Shown here: positions 1-13,442 of the stretch, in pieces | Position numbering within the stretch: position 1 is the first letter of the stretch | Layout of the letters: each line of letters opens with the position of its first letter | DNA from: Linepithema humile | Taxonomy: Eukaryota; Arthropoda; Insecta; Hymenoptera; Formicidae | Length of the DNA: 64,000 nt | Direction: 5' to 3' | Assembly: GCF_040581485.1 (NCBI RefSeq) | Contig: NC_090128.1 | Coordinates: 3,596,001 to 3,660,000, forward strand | Program-made: the position numbers and the translations under genes | Notes under the pieces: model-generated | Told to the model about the DNA's origin: nothing | Seen by the model: only the letters and a program-made list of their open reading frames with translations | The model's database searches: none

Positions 1-310
1 AAATTATTTCAGAAATCTATTAATAAATGATACGGTCTGGGATACCCTGTGTATCTTTATAATTTAAAGTTAAAATTTTATCAAAATCCATTTATAATAT
101 TAATTTTGAAAATATAGAAAATACAAGAAGTTCTTTACAAAACATTTGAAACTATTAGTACTTCAATATTTTCGCTCGAAATCCAAATTGGGCAGAAAAT
201 CTGTCATTACAAGAACATCGAGTATAGAAACATCCTGTATATAGAATGTTTATTCATCTTTTCTTAAAACAAATCGAAATTTTAGAAAATTTCCTTTTCT
301 TTAAACTTAC
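1..310 (-). other. Intron sequence of the U1-70K gene (3' part of the gene lies off the window)
   Basis: The sixth exon of the U1-70K gene ends at 311 with a good donor (minus-strand GTAAGTTT at 303-310). The remaining 310 bases to the window edge are AT-rich, and no acceptor followed by a convincing coding continuation is visible. Two short ACCCTGTAT-like words (around 40-55 and 226-238) resemble the outer ends of short repeats seen elsewhere in the window. Otherwise I see nothing here. Confidence 0.6.
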
Positions 311-3300
311 CATCCAAAGGCTCTTCTTTAATTCGAATCTCTTTTGTGTCTTCATCCTGACGATCGCCACGATCTTTCCTATCTCTGCGATCGCGATCTC
401 TATCCCGCTTGTCTCGTTTACGATCTCTATCTCGATCACGATCGTTGCTGCGTGAACGCCGCCTTTTGCGATCCCGATCACGGTCGCGTTCGCGATCTCT
501 TCTGTCGCGTGGTCGTTCGATTTCCTCGATATCGGGATCCGGCAGTCGGTCGCGGCTACGCCTACGCTTGCGCTCGCGCGATCTGCTCCTGCTTCTACGT
601 TTGCGATCGCGTGATCTGCGACGTTCTCTATCCAGACGATCGCGATCCCTAAAGCAACAAATTAAAAATTATTTATGTATATATGTATATATATATTTTT
701 TTTTTGTTTATTTCTTTATTGCTAACTCACCTGTCTCTGTCAAGGCCGCGTCCCGTGGTCTCTCTCTCGCGTTCCAAGCGATACCGCTCTCGCTCCCTTT
801 CGTTATCCTCCCGTCCCGAATGCTTGATGTTAACGTCAGGACCACCTCTTCGAGTACCACCTAGGCCGCCGCCAAGTCGCCGGGGCAGCCAGCCCTTTAC
901 CGTTCTTGCCCGTTCGACATCGACCAACACTCTGCGACCATCTATTTTCTTACCATCCGCATGCTTATACGCAGCTAAAAGGTACCGATTAGAAATTACT
1001 GTACGCTAGCGGATCCACGCGCCTGAATGATTTATTGACTACAGCGAGACCGTTCTATCGTCCCGACGAACTCCGAGGAACCAAACGCGAGATTTCTGGA
1101 ACTGCGAGTCCTGGAATTAGTCGACTTCGAGATTCCAAATTGTCTGGGCGACATTAAAAATCGAACATTATCGAAATTGAGAATTATTTTGTAAAGCAAA
1201 GATATTACAATTCATAACTTCTTCGAGTCATTGATTCTCGAATCCACGTGTTTTCGCATGTATACATTCCAGGACTCACAGAGATAGCTTCTAGAATCCT
1301 CAGATCTCATAATCCAATAATTCTCGGACCTACGGAACCTCCAAAAAAAAAGAGAAAAAAAAAGAAAATCGACTGGAATCCGCAGATCCTTGGATTCGTA
1401 GAAATCTTCGAACATGCGAAATCTCCAGTCCACAGAATCCCGTGATTTCGAGGATTTGTGAATTTTAGAATTCGCAAATTTTTTCAAAACCCCCGTCAAT
1501 TTTAGAATCCAAAATTTCTTTGATGCACGAATGCTTCGATCTGGTATAAGATCAAGCGGGCATCACTAAATCCGAAAGATTCTCGGTTCCGCAGATCCTT
1601 TTTCAAAGAAATGCTCGAGATATCTATTCGAATAAGGAATCGTAAGAAGAAAAAAAAGAGAATCGATTGAATTTTGCCCGCGATTTTGCGGAATAAGATA
1701 AACTGCGAACGGCAGTCATTCGAAAGAGTCACTCCTTCCATTATTTGCTCGGTAGGCGTTACATTTTAGAAACCTTAGAATTGAGCGAGAGACTCGCAAA
1801 TCTCAAATTGATAATGACAGTATACTTTTTCACTGAATATCCTGAAGAGAAGTACTTGCTAAAGTACTGAGGAAGCATTTGTATCTCCGATCCAATGCTG
1901 CTATCGCAGCAGGATCAATGATTCTAACAATTATAGAATCTTTGAAAACGATCATCAGATGTAGCGAGGTGGTGAGACGAGCTGCGGCCGATCGCGTGCA
2001 AATCCGCTTGTCGGCATGTGTCGTTTTATCATGTAAAATGCAGTGAAATACGTAATATTCGTAATATTCGCATTAACGCAGAACGATAGCATACTTACGT
2101 GAATAAAAAAGAGAGATTGTCCCCACGTCAAATAAAATTCAAGAAACAAGTTCTTAAAAAAAAAAAAACTGCAACATTAATTGCAGCATATTGCGCAAAA
2201 TTAATTCTAACTATAAAGTAAATATTTGACTTCGAAATAAAAAAATAATACAAATTTGATTCAGAACCACACATTTTTATCACGTAAAATTTTTAGATAT
2301 TTTCCTTTCCCTTCCTTTAGCAAATACCCTTGCTTGTGATGATCCTATAAAAGACGTCACAACGATCTTGAAATGCGAAGTTCGCTGTCGCATCCTATAT
2401 TGCATTTTACGATGTAAAACGAGAGCGCGTCACAAGCCGTAGCTGCATCCGCGCAACGATCGGTAGCAGAGACTGGACCTCAGAGAGCGGCTTAAATCTA
2501 CTTGTTGTTTAAGATCCAAAAAAGTATAGCAAATACAAAAAATACCTACCGCGGCTACTTACGTACGGAAGTTTAACACAAAGCTTAGAGGTACGGTCTA
2601 ATTGTGAAATGAACTCGTAAGAGACTCGCGAGGAGACTACTCATTGCGAAGATGCCCAGTCTTCATACGTTCGTTCGTTCGTTCGATCTCCGAAGAGGTT
2701 TACAGTGTGTTTACCTGGTGCGCTTTCATTGATTCTACTTACGATCAAACCGTGCGCATTTCGTATATACTTATGATATGTGTTACAATGTTCTAGTAGT
2801 AAATTATTATTTTAGCGTAATGTTAAAGGCAAGATACCACGAGATACTATTTTCGCTTCACTAATTTGATCTTTTTTTTCTGACTCTAGGGGGGAAGGAA
2901 GCTTATTATCGTTTATTTATTTGTCGCGTCGCATATCGCATGTCGTATCGTAGATTTGGAGATTCAATCTTGGAAATCGAAGCCCTGGGAATCTCTAAAA
3001 TTTCTCGGATGCTTTGGGATCCAAAAATTTTAGAATTCACAAGGATTGGACGTCTTTCACAGATTTGATAATCCAAAAGATTGAAATCCACAAATTCTAC
3101 AATCCGTTAGTGCTGCATGTGCCTTATCCGATCACATTTTCGTAAAAAGCGATATTACAAAACAAGAGAAAGAAATCAATCGAATGTCAAGAGAAATTAG
3201 TATTCTATATCGAAATTGATATGATTAAGGACTTGTGTAATTTTAAGTCGCTTTATCCAGTAAATATCAAATAATGATCGGATATCCTTAAAACAAAACA

Positions 3301-5583
3301 GCATTTAAACAAATAATCACATATTTCATGTTATATTCTGAATTTTTTGTTTTTCGTGCAATTGTTTTCCTTTTTTTTTTTTTCTTTGTCTAAATCTACT
3401 AATAAACTATTTACACATTTGAATTGGAAAAAATATATATTCAAATATTATCAATCATGGCACTTCTCACGATTAGTCCCTACATTTCAAGCTTGTCGTT
3501 AAACATTAAATGTTTTAAAAATCTATCATAAAATAATTAAAGCTAAAATCTAAAAAAATCTAAAAATGCACCTGAGAATGTTAAAATAAGCGGATGGGCT
3601 AGCTATTTCGTGTAAATGCATAACAATGTCGCGGGATGGAAGCTCATCCCATTTCAGAGTATTAACGTCATGATGATAAAAGAGCTAGTATCATTCTATA
3701 ACATGAAGGTAGAAAGAAATATTTGTTCATAAGATTTTGATCTTCCTACTTTCAAGCTACAGAATTGCAGTGGTTGTTCTAGTTGTGAAATATTATCCTG
3801 CTATTTGTGTATAGAATAAGAAATATGTGTACGAAACATTCCGGTCTACGTGTTCGCTCATATAAACGAGTACCTAAATCGCGGTGTTCCCAAGTGTGTC
3901 CCTGAACCTTCATCCTAAAGGCTCACCAATCAATTTCAATGTAGAATGCTAACTTTCACGCGATTCTCGGATCCGTAGACACTAATATCCGCGAATCTCG
4001 GAATTCATAGATTCTACCAATTGCGATACCGCGGATTCTAGACTCCACAGATCCACGAATTCACGAGTAATCTTAACGATACGTGTTCTAAGAGAAAAAA
4101 ACCGTCATTTTCGGGCGTATTCGTCAAAATCCGGGTTGATAAACCCCGTGAAAGCGTGGCAGGTATCATCGCGAACGCCCGTTGCAAACCCGACCGAAAC
4201 CGCGCGCGTCGCTCAACGAAATCAGATACGATAAATAGGGTAAGCAAGTAAGACGCTAACAAACGTTGTTGTATGTTGGATCTTACCACACATACAAACC
4301 TATCTTATCAGGCAGGTTCAGGGATTTTGCATGGAATAGTGAACGGCACTAGTTGCCGGCAGCGGCCACCACGCTGTACCAAGAACAAGATAAAAACTGC
4401 ATTAATCAAAGACAGCCAATAAACGTTCACGTCGTTTGTTTGTTTGTTCGGTTCGTTCGTTTCGCTTTTACCATATTTATGCATTTACAGAACGATATTC
4501 CTGCATGGGTGTACGTATGGTGGGAACCCCCCTTCCCCAAACGGTACCGTTTGGTTTAAGTACCAATGAAAACGGGTAGCCTAACTACTCATTCCCTGTC
4601 CCCCTTATATCTAGCTGGAAGTGACGCTAAGTATGAAATTCCGGACTAAACGGGGCTCATTGAGCTTCGCGACAAGGCTAACATTTTCTTTAGCTTTTGG
4701 TTTTACCTTTCTCAGCTGTTGCTACTTACAATGCATATCTCGTTCATGTTCATATTCAATGAAAGCATATCCCCTAGGCTTGCCATTAATTGTATTATGT
4801 ATTACCACAATCTGCAAAAAAACAAAAATAAGAAAATTTTCGTTACATTATTGTTGTAAAAATATGTTTGCTTTAAAGTAAACCATTTACCTTTTTTACC
4901 GGACCATATACTTCAAATTCTCTTCTCAGTTTTGATTCTGAGGTATCATAATTCTGTAAGGAAAAAAAAGTCAACATATATTAGTATCCCAAATTGCTTA
5001 TTTACATGCTAGCTTAATGATACATATAACACATTAATATAACTCACAATTCGAGCTACAAAGAGAGTCTTGAAGGGATCTGCTGTCACATTGACAATTC
5101 CAGCTGGATCCCATACTGCAATTTCTTGTTCAAGCTTATATGCAACTTGCTCCGCGCGTTCTCTTCTTCTACGTTCTAAACGTTCTTCTCGTGTCTCTAC
5201 ACGTACAGGTGGTGGTGTTTCCTTGGGATCCTATGAAAAAAAGAATATTTACTTTCATGAAGTGACACAGTAAGATGTAATATTTATACAACATATATAT
5301 TTCTATTGCAAAAATTAATAGTTAAAAAATTACTCCTTTCTTTACACTTCATTTCACATAAACATAATATAATCATATATAAAGTTTCGCGGGTATAGTT
5401 TCGCCATCGACCTTAAAACTAACACTGCGCTTCCCTTACTTCGAAATACTTGAGGAAAGTTCCCACGCCGACATAGCCGCCGTTCTTCTTCTCGTGCGGG
5501 AGCTTGCTAGCCGGTGGCAAATACGGAATCGGATCACGTGGCGCGAACAACGCTAGCAAATTCGGCGGCAGAAACTGCGTCAT
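311..5583 (-). CDS. snRNP-U1-70K: U1 small nuclear ribonucleoprotein 70 kDa (U1-70K), 3' partial
   Basis: This is the U1 snRNP protein that binds stem-loop I of U1 snRNA and helps recognise 5' splice sites in the nucleus. Coding exons on the minus strand are 5583-5440, 5230-5048, 4953-4891, 4811-4730, 974-731 and 648-311. They join in frame to 351 codons. The start MTQFLPPNLLALFAPRDP is the family N-terminus. The RRM has RNP2 (LFVARI, residues 104-109) and RNP1 (RGYAFIEY, 143-150). It is followed by the glycine-rich segment GGGLGGTRRGG and a long RD/RE/RS-rich tail. The frame is still open at the donor after codon 351, so the C-terminal exon lies left of the window. All introns are GT..AG. 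The 3.76-kb intron between residues 157 and 158 falls inside the RRM and is by far the largest; the others seen are 82-209 bp. Confidence 0.97.
1212..1740. repeat. Degenerate GAATCC/CAGATC tract, copy 1
   Basis: About 530 bp in which variants of short words recur irregularly on both strands: ATTCTCG, GAATCC, CCGCAGATCC, GGATTCG, TTAGAATC. Spacing is roughly 10-30 bp and there is no fixed period. It lies in the large U1-70K intron. Similar tracts occur at 2940-3110, 3960-4070, 23640-23760, 38085-38480, 42900-43560 and 46120-46230. I do not recognise a transposon class. It looks like decayed simple-sequence DNA built from imperfect palindromes. Confidence 0.5.
2940..3110. repeat. Degenerate GAATCC/AGATT tract, copy 2
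   Basis: Short stretch in the U1-70K intron with the same vocabulary as copy 1: TAGATTTGGAGATTC, GGGATCCAAAA, TTTTAGAATTCAC, GAAATCCACAAATTC. It has no fixed unit length. Confidence 0.45.
3960..4070. repeat. Degenerate GAATCC/AGATCC tract, copy 3
   Basis: The clearest small copy. CGATTCTCGGATCCGTAGA is followed by CGCGAATCTCGGAATTC, ATAGATTCTACC, GCGGATTCTAGACTCC and ACAGATCCACGAATTC within 110 bp. It lies in the same intron as copies 1 and 2. Confidence 0.5.
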
Positions 5584-7085
5584 TCTGACGAGACGTGAGA
5601 ATTACTTGCCAGATGTATTGTGAGAATTTACTGAGCAAGTAAAACAAGCAAAATCAACTGCATCCTCTTACACTCAACGAAATGGCGGCCAGCAGGCGGC
5701 CAGGTTAGCTCTACACCAACGCCACCTATATATTTCAATATAACATTTCAGTTATGAAATTTACCTATAGTCGGATCTGTAATTTGTCGCAGCTCTAATT
5801 TATCTATTATCAAAATGATTTCTAATTTACCTACGATTGAGATTATTTTTTTATATTGTCGGTATTTGTACTAAATTACCTTTTGAGTATGTTGCATATG
5901 CATATATAATTTTTAATTATTTATTATTGTATTGTAAATTTTTTTCTACAAAATATCAATAATTCTTTCTGCTTTATTTAAAAATTTTCACAAATTAATA
6001 GTAATTAATCTGTCTATTTAGTAGTAATTCAAAGTTTACTTAGCAAGAAAATTTGACTTACTACTACTTGAGCTAGTAAATCATAAAGCAATTACATTAA
6101 TTATCATTATCATTTATTTTAACAAAAATTCATACAAATATAAAAAAATAAATACAACGTAATAATTTAATAGCATTAATCACAAATATATGACGCAAAT
6201 TGCTTTACATCATAATAGACATTAAAAATTAAATTCTAAGAAAAGGTTTCCTTGTTAACGAACAAATGATAAAAATTATTTGTCATTTAATTTCAATTGG
6301 ATAATAACAGCGCCGCCATACAATGATCATACAATATAAGGCTGCTACATTCCTGTTTTGCGTAAGGGAAGACTAAGGGTGTTACGCAATCTCAATGCCA
6401 CTCATGCTGAAAAATCATGCAATACAGAAGACGACGTTGTTTTCCTTTGAATTCGCGCAACACGCCGCTATTCGCGAACACCACTCAACTTAAATATGCA
6501 TTACATAAGCACTATCGTTACGCGTAATTGCAGTCGTGCTTTCGACAGCAACATACTTCCGCTACCTGTTACCCGTGGCTCGCTTACACCTATCCCTTTC
6601 GTTAATCAGAAAATTACCCAGCCTAGCAAATAACAGGGAAAATTTCACGTGAAAAGGGGAACAATTCTGTGTTTTAATTCAAAATTACTATTAATTGCAT
6701 TTGATCAAAAGTATGCAATTTATATTTGTTTTTTCTTATCAAAAGATAAAATATAATAGTCACGTGTGAAAATTACAGTGATTTTGTATTAATAATTAGA
6801 CTGCAATCGTTTATCAGACTCAGATTGCAATCGTTTATCAACAATCATTTAAGGGCAGATTAGATGAGCAGGTAATGCATTGCGTTAATTAGGATGCAGA
6901 TGCACAAAATCGGCGCACGTATTTCGGTAATGCACCGGGGCTCACCAAAATATAATATCCGTCGAATTCAGCTGCAGTACCGCGGTGTCCCGCAGTGCAT
7001 ACGTGCCGCGGCGATGCATTCCCGCGTGCATACGCGTGCCGAATAAAGAACGTGCTCGCGATCTTCCCTGCACCGTACGCATTTC
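5584..7085. promoter_or_regulatory. Upstream region of U1-70K; otherwise AT-rich intergenic DNA
   Basis: The first 120 bases upstream of the U1-70K start hold an ATGGCGGCC-type GC-rich patch (5682-5693) of the kind found near insect housekeeping promoters; no TATA box is evident. Beyond about 5750 the DNA is AT-rich and without a gene. A 15-bp word (TGCAATCGTTTATCA) is directly repeated at 6802-6816 and 6826-6840. A CGCGGTGTCCC word near 6979 resembles the ends of the short element that follows. Confidence 0.4.
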
Positions 7086-7393
7086 TACGGGGTGTTTCAA
7101 AAATTACGGAAATATTAAAAGACTGTCTTGTTTAAAATTTGAAATCGATTTCTTCTCGGTGAAAATTTCATTAAAAGCTTTCCGAAAAATCATCTGGTAT
7201 TATTTTCTATGTATTATTTGCATATATGTAAAATAGATATTTATGCTGTCTCGGATTGTAATTTATTGAAATGCTATCATTTCTAGACGTTTATAACTTT
7301 AGAATGATAGAGGCTTTTATTTTTTTATTAAATATAAGCGAATGACATCCGGATTGAAGAATTCGTGAATAAATGACTTTTGGACACCGCGTA
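7086..7393. mobile_element. Short element with inverted termini TACGGGGTGT / TACGCGGTGT
   Basis: The left end reads TACGGGGTGTTTCAAAAA (from 7086). The reverse complement of the right end (7393 back to 7376) reads TACGCGGTGTCCAAAAGT. The 308-bp interior is AT-rich and has no transposase frame. Similar termini bound an element at 35049-35285. This is the form of a non-autonomous DNA element (MITE-like), possibly with a TA target, but the family is unassigned and the termini are imperfect. Confidence 0.5.
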
Positions 7394-8335
7394 TATTATG
7401 GCGTACGGTTGACTCGCAGCACGGCAATATTCAGCATGGATATTCACACGCGTCGCGCGTCGTTCCTATACACTCGCGAAAGGGAATCACGAAGAATGAC
7501 GATATACGCACATCGTCGAGTGAATAGCGAAACGCACTTTGTCCTCGATTACACTCTGCGATTAAGCGAATCAAGATTTCAACGCGCAGTGGCCTGTATA
7601 ATCGCTGACATGACGGTGGAAAGAGCCAAGTATGTCCGAAAAAAAAAGAAGCGACGACCATTCAGTTGTCTCGTCATCAATTTCGCAACTTGCCACTCAA
7701 TTTGCTTATTTGAGCGCACGACAAGTAGCTCGTAACGAGTAACTCATTAACTCGCAACTCGCCTTGTCATTGACTTTTTGCGCAAAACTTTTTTACGCAA
7801 AATATGCAAAAATCATCGCATAAAATTTGCATAAAGCCGTAAACGCGCCGTTTTCAGCGGATCGCTAAGCAGCGGCCATGTTGAGCGAAAAGCACGAGCA
7901 TTAGATAGCAGATTGTGCGGCGTGTGCGCGCTTCGTGTTCCCGCAAGCCGGTTCGCGAAGCGCCCGAAGCTGGACGCGCGGCCGACGCGTCGCGCCCGCG
8001 CGACAACGCGCGCCGTCGGCGTCGTCGTCGTCGGCGCGGCGCGCGATGACACAAACTCTATCTCCGAGTAGCGCGCGCGAAGCACATACTTGTGAGAATG
8101 TGCCGGGTCTCTCCCAGCACAGCGCGATACCAGCCATCTTGCATTTGCGTGATGTCACGGTGTGGCCTACTTCTGAACGATTCCACGTGCGGAGGTCGTC
8201 GACCTGGCCTGTTCTCTCCTCTAGTCCCCTTTTGCCTAGCTCTATCTCGGCCTGTTCCCCTCACCAAACTTTCGAACGAACGTTACGCGGCTTCGAAAGA
8301 TCGCCGATGTACGAAAGAGCAAGCGAGCCAATGAG

Positions 8336-8340
<5 letters not shown>

Positions 8341-8376
<36 letters not shown>

Positions 8377-8399
8377 GGAGAGAGAGAGAGAGAGAGAGA
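8341..8399. repeat. (GA)n microsatellite
   Basis: Two GA runs separated by AAGGGGA cover about 59 bp. It is a simple purine tract on the plus strand in intergenic DNA. Confidence 0.95.
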
Positions 8400-11300
8400 G
8401 CTGGGTGTACTGCGCGTACTGCAGCATTGTGTAATTTTAATCTTTTCTTCCTGAAATTGTAAAATAGTTTAATCTTTATATGTGCAGTTAAATCTTAATC
8501 CTTAAACATTACTCTCTCTTTCTCTTCTCTTTCTCCCGCTTAGAGAGCTTTCTAGAAGTATATATTAAAATCTATAGCTAGATCAAGAGATACTCTTTAA
8601 AGAAATCGTAACATATAGAGATTTCCTCTGTGTGTCTTTGCTTCACAAAATTCAGAATTTTACAAATTACATTATAATAATGAATTCCAAAAAGTTTCAG
8701 AATTTGTTTAAGTTAAATATATTTATTGATATATTTTCACTGCAAGAAAAAAATTATAATCACATATCTCGGAATAAAATAGCACGATACTCGGGGAAGA
8801 ATTCAAAATCGCCGAAATATCGTGATATTTCTCGTTCGTTTCACCCATCCATTTCGAATTTCACGAAATAGATCCCACGGATATTATGGTCGCGGTATGT
8901 AAATCGGTAGTGTAGCAGGTTTGTCGAATTGAGGAACGTTTCTCTAGGAAAGGTCGACATCACTTTCAAATGTGGCAACGCGACCTCCGTTCCTACACAC
9001 CTGCGAGAGCCCAATAAGAGTCTTACGTAATCGAGGGATCGAGGACACACGCCCGGAGCGCTATCAGTGCTCCATGCCAAAATATCGATTTATATGTTCG
9101 ATCATTTCGAACGTACAGAAAATCGGCCCGGGACACGAGACAAACGCGTGATATAGAATGCACGATCGACAAAATTTCCAATTAGTCAGCGAAAGTCGTG
9201 TCGTTCAAGGTTGGAAGCTTCGCCGCGCGTGTTATGCGCGAACGACGCGAAAAATAAACGCTCAGCAAATTAATTATTTAGAATTATGGAGTTGGCCAGC
9301 TACGAGCATATCTTTATGACGATGTATTCGACGCGAAACGTTATATCGCTAACATGGCATTTTATTGTCAAAACTTTGTTTGCCGCAGAAATGATGCTTC
9401 GCGATATAAGTAAAGCGCGATAATATTTGTAACGCGCGTTAACGCGTACACGTAGAGCATTAATTATTGACGCGCGAGACAACAGCGCGTCAGGCAGTCG
9501 TCTCTTATCTTTAACTCGTGTCTATTCATCGTCACTCTCATCCAAGTGTTAATCTAACCCGTGACTTGTTTTCACTTTCAAAAAGAGACTCTTATAAACT
9601 GTAAAAAAAAACAGCTCTATCAACTAAGACTGTTTATTAGTGATATTGAGCAAACGAATAAATAAATTTCTATAGATGTATCATATAATCTGATTTGTAA
9701 AATTATCTTCAAAGATTATTTTCGAAGTGAAGATATATTTATCTTCAAGGCACTCAAATAAACTCATAATCCTTGCAAATCGTCAAGTTGCTCGAGACAA
9801 AATTGTATTCGTTTTATATCTTTCGACTTTTGACGAATGGAAATTAACGTTTTAAGATTGTGAAGTCGATCGAGTGAAGTAAGATCGAAAGTCATGCATC
9901 GGTTAGGTCATCGACCCGTTTCGGAATTCTTCCGCTTACTCGCTGGTAAAAGTGGACGAACGAGATCGTGTGAGTGCAGCCTGTTGTCACTCGAAAAACC
10001 GGCGTGTAAATATACAGCGGTGCATATCAGACAGTAACAAACGGAACAAAGACAGGCGACGTCACTTGAAGAAAGACCGAATCGAGGTTTATAACGGTTT
10101 GTAGAACGTATTTGCGAGAAAAAAAACTTCGTGTCGATGACGTTGAGTTGTCGCTGCGTCACCGTGCCGACAATCGCTGTTCAATCGTTATCATTTCCGG
10201 TGACAAACGGAAGCTTGACAGGAGAAAAATTAATCTGAGTGCACACCGAAGGATTTTAACTTCGGTCAGATTTCTAGCGCACCTACAATCGATCCAGGTC
10301 GCACTTCGTAAACTATCCGGCATGCGCGCTTTCAGGTCATTGGGTCAAGCCTCCACATCGACCCGACCCTATTGAAGATTCACTTCTCTCAACTACACTT
10401 GTCTCGATCTCTATAGCCCGTTGTTTCTCCTCATGCGTCTTGTTATATAAATATGGTTTAGGTTGCTTTCCTCGTACGTCCATCAATATATTGATATTTA
10501 ATACCTTTCGCAAGCTTATATTCTCTTTAAATCCTGATCTTTCATATGTGCTACAAAAACTTCAAAGATAATAATAAAATATGATTGTTTGTTTGTTTAA
10601 TTTTTTCTATTTTATTTATTTACTCTTTTTTTTAATAAAAATTAAACTCTTTTCAATTGTTTTGTCATGTCGTGTGATATAATTTTTTAACACACACACA
10701 ATCTAAATCTCGAACTCAAAAGGCCAAGATAGTATCTATAGAAGTATAATGTAGGCAGAAAGAAAAAGTTTAGCCACTCGGAATTAAAACTCGCCTAAGT
10801 TGACGTAACCAACTCTTTTAATGACAGCGCTGGAAAGTGAAAACTCACGCCCGTCTTCTCTTAAGAAACGACGACGGTGATGAAACATGCACGTGGGCAT
10901 GCGAGCGCGCGCACAATCCGCGGATTTTACGCTATTTCTTTCGAGATGTTTAGTTTCGACGCAGTGGACCGTATGGTTCGCACGCAAGTTAGAAGCTATA
11001 TCGTCGATTTCACCGTTCACGAGACAAATTAGGAAAAGCCAGCGCCAGAGGCCGTTCGCAAATTGCGCAGCACCGATTGCACAGTTGCAATTGATCCATC
11101 GGCATTTCCCTAGAAAACGTTGATGGCGGTATGAATACCGCGAACGCTAAATACCGAATCGAATGTATTTATTATTAATGCTAGATTTTCACGTCAAAGA
11201 AAACATTCGTATTTTTCTGCAGAAGGAAAAACAACGAACATACGATAAAATATTTTATTCTACATTTGCATGTACAACGTATAAAAAATATTTGCATGCC

Positions 11301-12419
11301 ATCATATTGTAGAAAGCTTTGCAAAAAATAATTTTGCAAGAAAAAAGAACAGTGTTGTTATAAAGTACTTTTTTTTAAATTTCAATATAATACAAATATA
11401 AACTTCACTGAAAATTCTGATAAAATTTTGCAATAATATTTTTTCTTTCTCTTATCAACTTGTTTTAAGAAAGATGGAGTATGCAAGCATCTTTTCTCAC
11501 GTACGTACATAACAAGTACATTCCTTGTGTGTCACACACATCCTTACGTAGGTGGACTCAACGAGCATCGATTCCACCGAAAGCCGCTCTCCCCTTTCCA
11601 TGTTTCTTCCACCGCAAGCTCAGAACATCCAACGAGAGTCGCTTGCGAATGTTCAGACAATGGCAAAAGCGGTTAACGACAAGCGGCAGACAAAAAGATA
11701 AGAGCAACCGCTCTAAAACAGGCCGCTTGATAAGAGAGGGGGATGACACGGTTGGAAAGAGGAGGAGGGAGGAGGGAGAATACGCGGATCCGTGGATCGC
11801 GGGTGAGGAAGGGCGATGGGGGAGGTAAAACCAGGGCGTCGGTATTGATCCCGCGCCTGGTTGACACATTTACCAAAAGATATGCGTGATCTAGTTTTGG
11901 CGGAAGATAGCATAAGCTAAAGCAAAAAGGGAACATGCCTAGATGCCGATTATGATTCGTCATTAACTTTTTAATTAATGCAAACACATCGAGCGCATTT
12001 ATTTGTTTATAGCTTTCAAATCAAGTGTTTTAACACATTAGTACTGCATTCTGTGCATTTAAATTAATATTTAAAAAATTGTTTGTTTTATTTCTGTTAA
12101 TTTGCTCTGTTATTCAAATTTAGACTTTGCCGAAAAGAAACTTTCTAAGTCATTAATCCTTAAAAAATATACCGTGCTTTCTCTCGTACGTTTCTCGTGC
12201 ACGTGTGTCTCGCGTGCATCGTGGAATTGATGGCACTTCCATCGCACGCTATTGTTCCACCGAAAAATGCAAAAAAAAGGAAAAAAATGAAATTTTCGCC
12301 TGTATGCGGGGGAAAAGCTCCGCTGCCGGTTTCGGGAGCGCTGCCAAATGGGTCAGAGCTCGTATCGAGCTGGTACCGCTGACTTCACCCCGTCACCGCA
12401 CCTCCTCCTCGCCTATCGT

Positions 12420-12434
12420 CCCCCCCCCCCCCCC
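12420..12434. repeat. C15 homopolymer
   Basis: Fifteen consecutive C residues lie in intergenic DNA. Homopolymers of this kind are prone to length error in assemblies. Confidence 0.9.
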
Positions 12435-13408
12435 GACTGGAGATCTAGAGCAATTCTAGAGCGAGGTTCTGCCAACAGAGACAAACTATCGCGCCATTGC
12501 ACACGGTTGCCTTGTATCGTCCTGCGCTGTCATAACGTTCCGCGACATAATGCAGTGGGCGCAAACGCGTTGTGCGAGTCGGCTAATTACGCGGTCTTGG
12601 GTGTAACAGTTTGTATGCAGAAAAAGCGGAGAGGAGGAGAAATCACGAGAAATCTTAAATCCCGGGAAAAGAGCAAATCTCTGAGGTTAGTTGAAAGTTA
12701 CAACGTATATTAAATTGTAACACATATTAATATTGAAGTGAAAATATTATTTTATGATGGGGATTTAATAATATCCCGAATGTGTATGTAAAGTCGGGTG
12801 TTAGATTTATAAATAGTGCGGAAAAGAAAAGTTTTGCAATTTAAACGTCTTTACACCTGCACTTCCATTCAGCCGCCCTTGCTATAACATCCCTCTCGAA
12901 TTCCCCCCCTCGTCCCATCCCTCTTCTGCCTATAATGCATTGTGTTATGCCGCGTGACGCGATGTGGAGAGACGCGGAGCTAGAATATCGTTTGATCAAT
13001 ACTTCGGTGGGCCTCGTCACAGTCATCGCGTCCTCGTCTTCGCACACATCGATAGAGTGTGCAAAAAAAAAAAAAAACGCAACCGCGGGGCGCGGTAGGA
13101 TGCGCGAAAGCGCTGTCAGTCGCGGGGAATGATTAATGACGGTAATGACATGCCGCGCGACACGTTTTATGCAATAGCTGACTTTTCGATTAAAGGGAAA
13201 CTGTGACTTTCACAGGAGGACTAAATCGTTGGAGGGCGGGTGACGGCTAGCGCGGTTATAGAGCGAGGCTTAAAAGGCCTCTAATAGTGAAGCCGCTGAT
13301 AAACGTAGAAAAGCCACGGCTGTTTAGTTCGTCGAATGTAGCATGTGGCATGGGACACGTGTCGAAAGGTCGATGCCCCTCACACCGGATTTTATTGGAT
13401 TTCCTTTC

Positions 13409-13412
<4 letters not shown>

Positions 13413-13442
<30 letters not shown>
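13413..13442. repeat. (CT)n microsatellite
   Basis: A CT run with one CCC interruption on the plus strand. It is intergenic. Confidence 0.9.

Larger units (their letters stand above)
975..4729 (-). other. Large intron 4 of U1-70K
   Basis: This 3.76-kb intron separates RNP1 from the end of the RRM. It carries a GTAAGTAG donor (minus strand, ending exon 4 at 4730) and a TTTTAG acceptor before 974. It contains no recognisable gene. It holds three degenerate GAATC/AGATC-type tracts (listed separately), GTTC runs near 2667-2690 and 4440-4460, and A/T homopolymer runs. A regulated or premature-stop exon could lie inside, but I could not identify one. Confidence 0.85.

Noticed and set aside
8841..9080. 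79-codon ATG-started frame, minus strand, with protein-like composition
   Set aside because: I recognise no family and see no neighbouring exons with matching phase. Retained only as intergenic.
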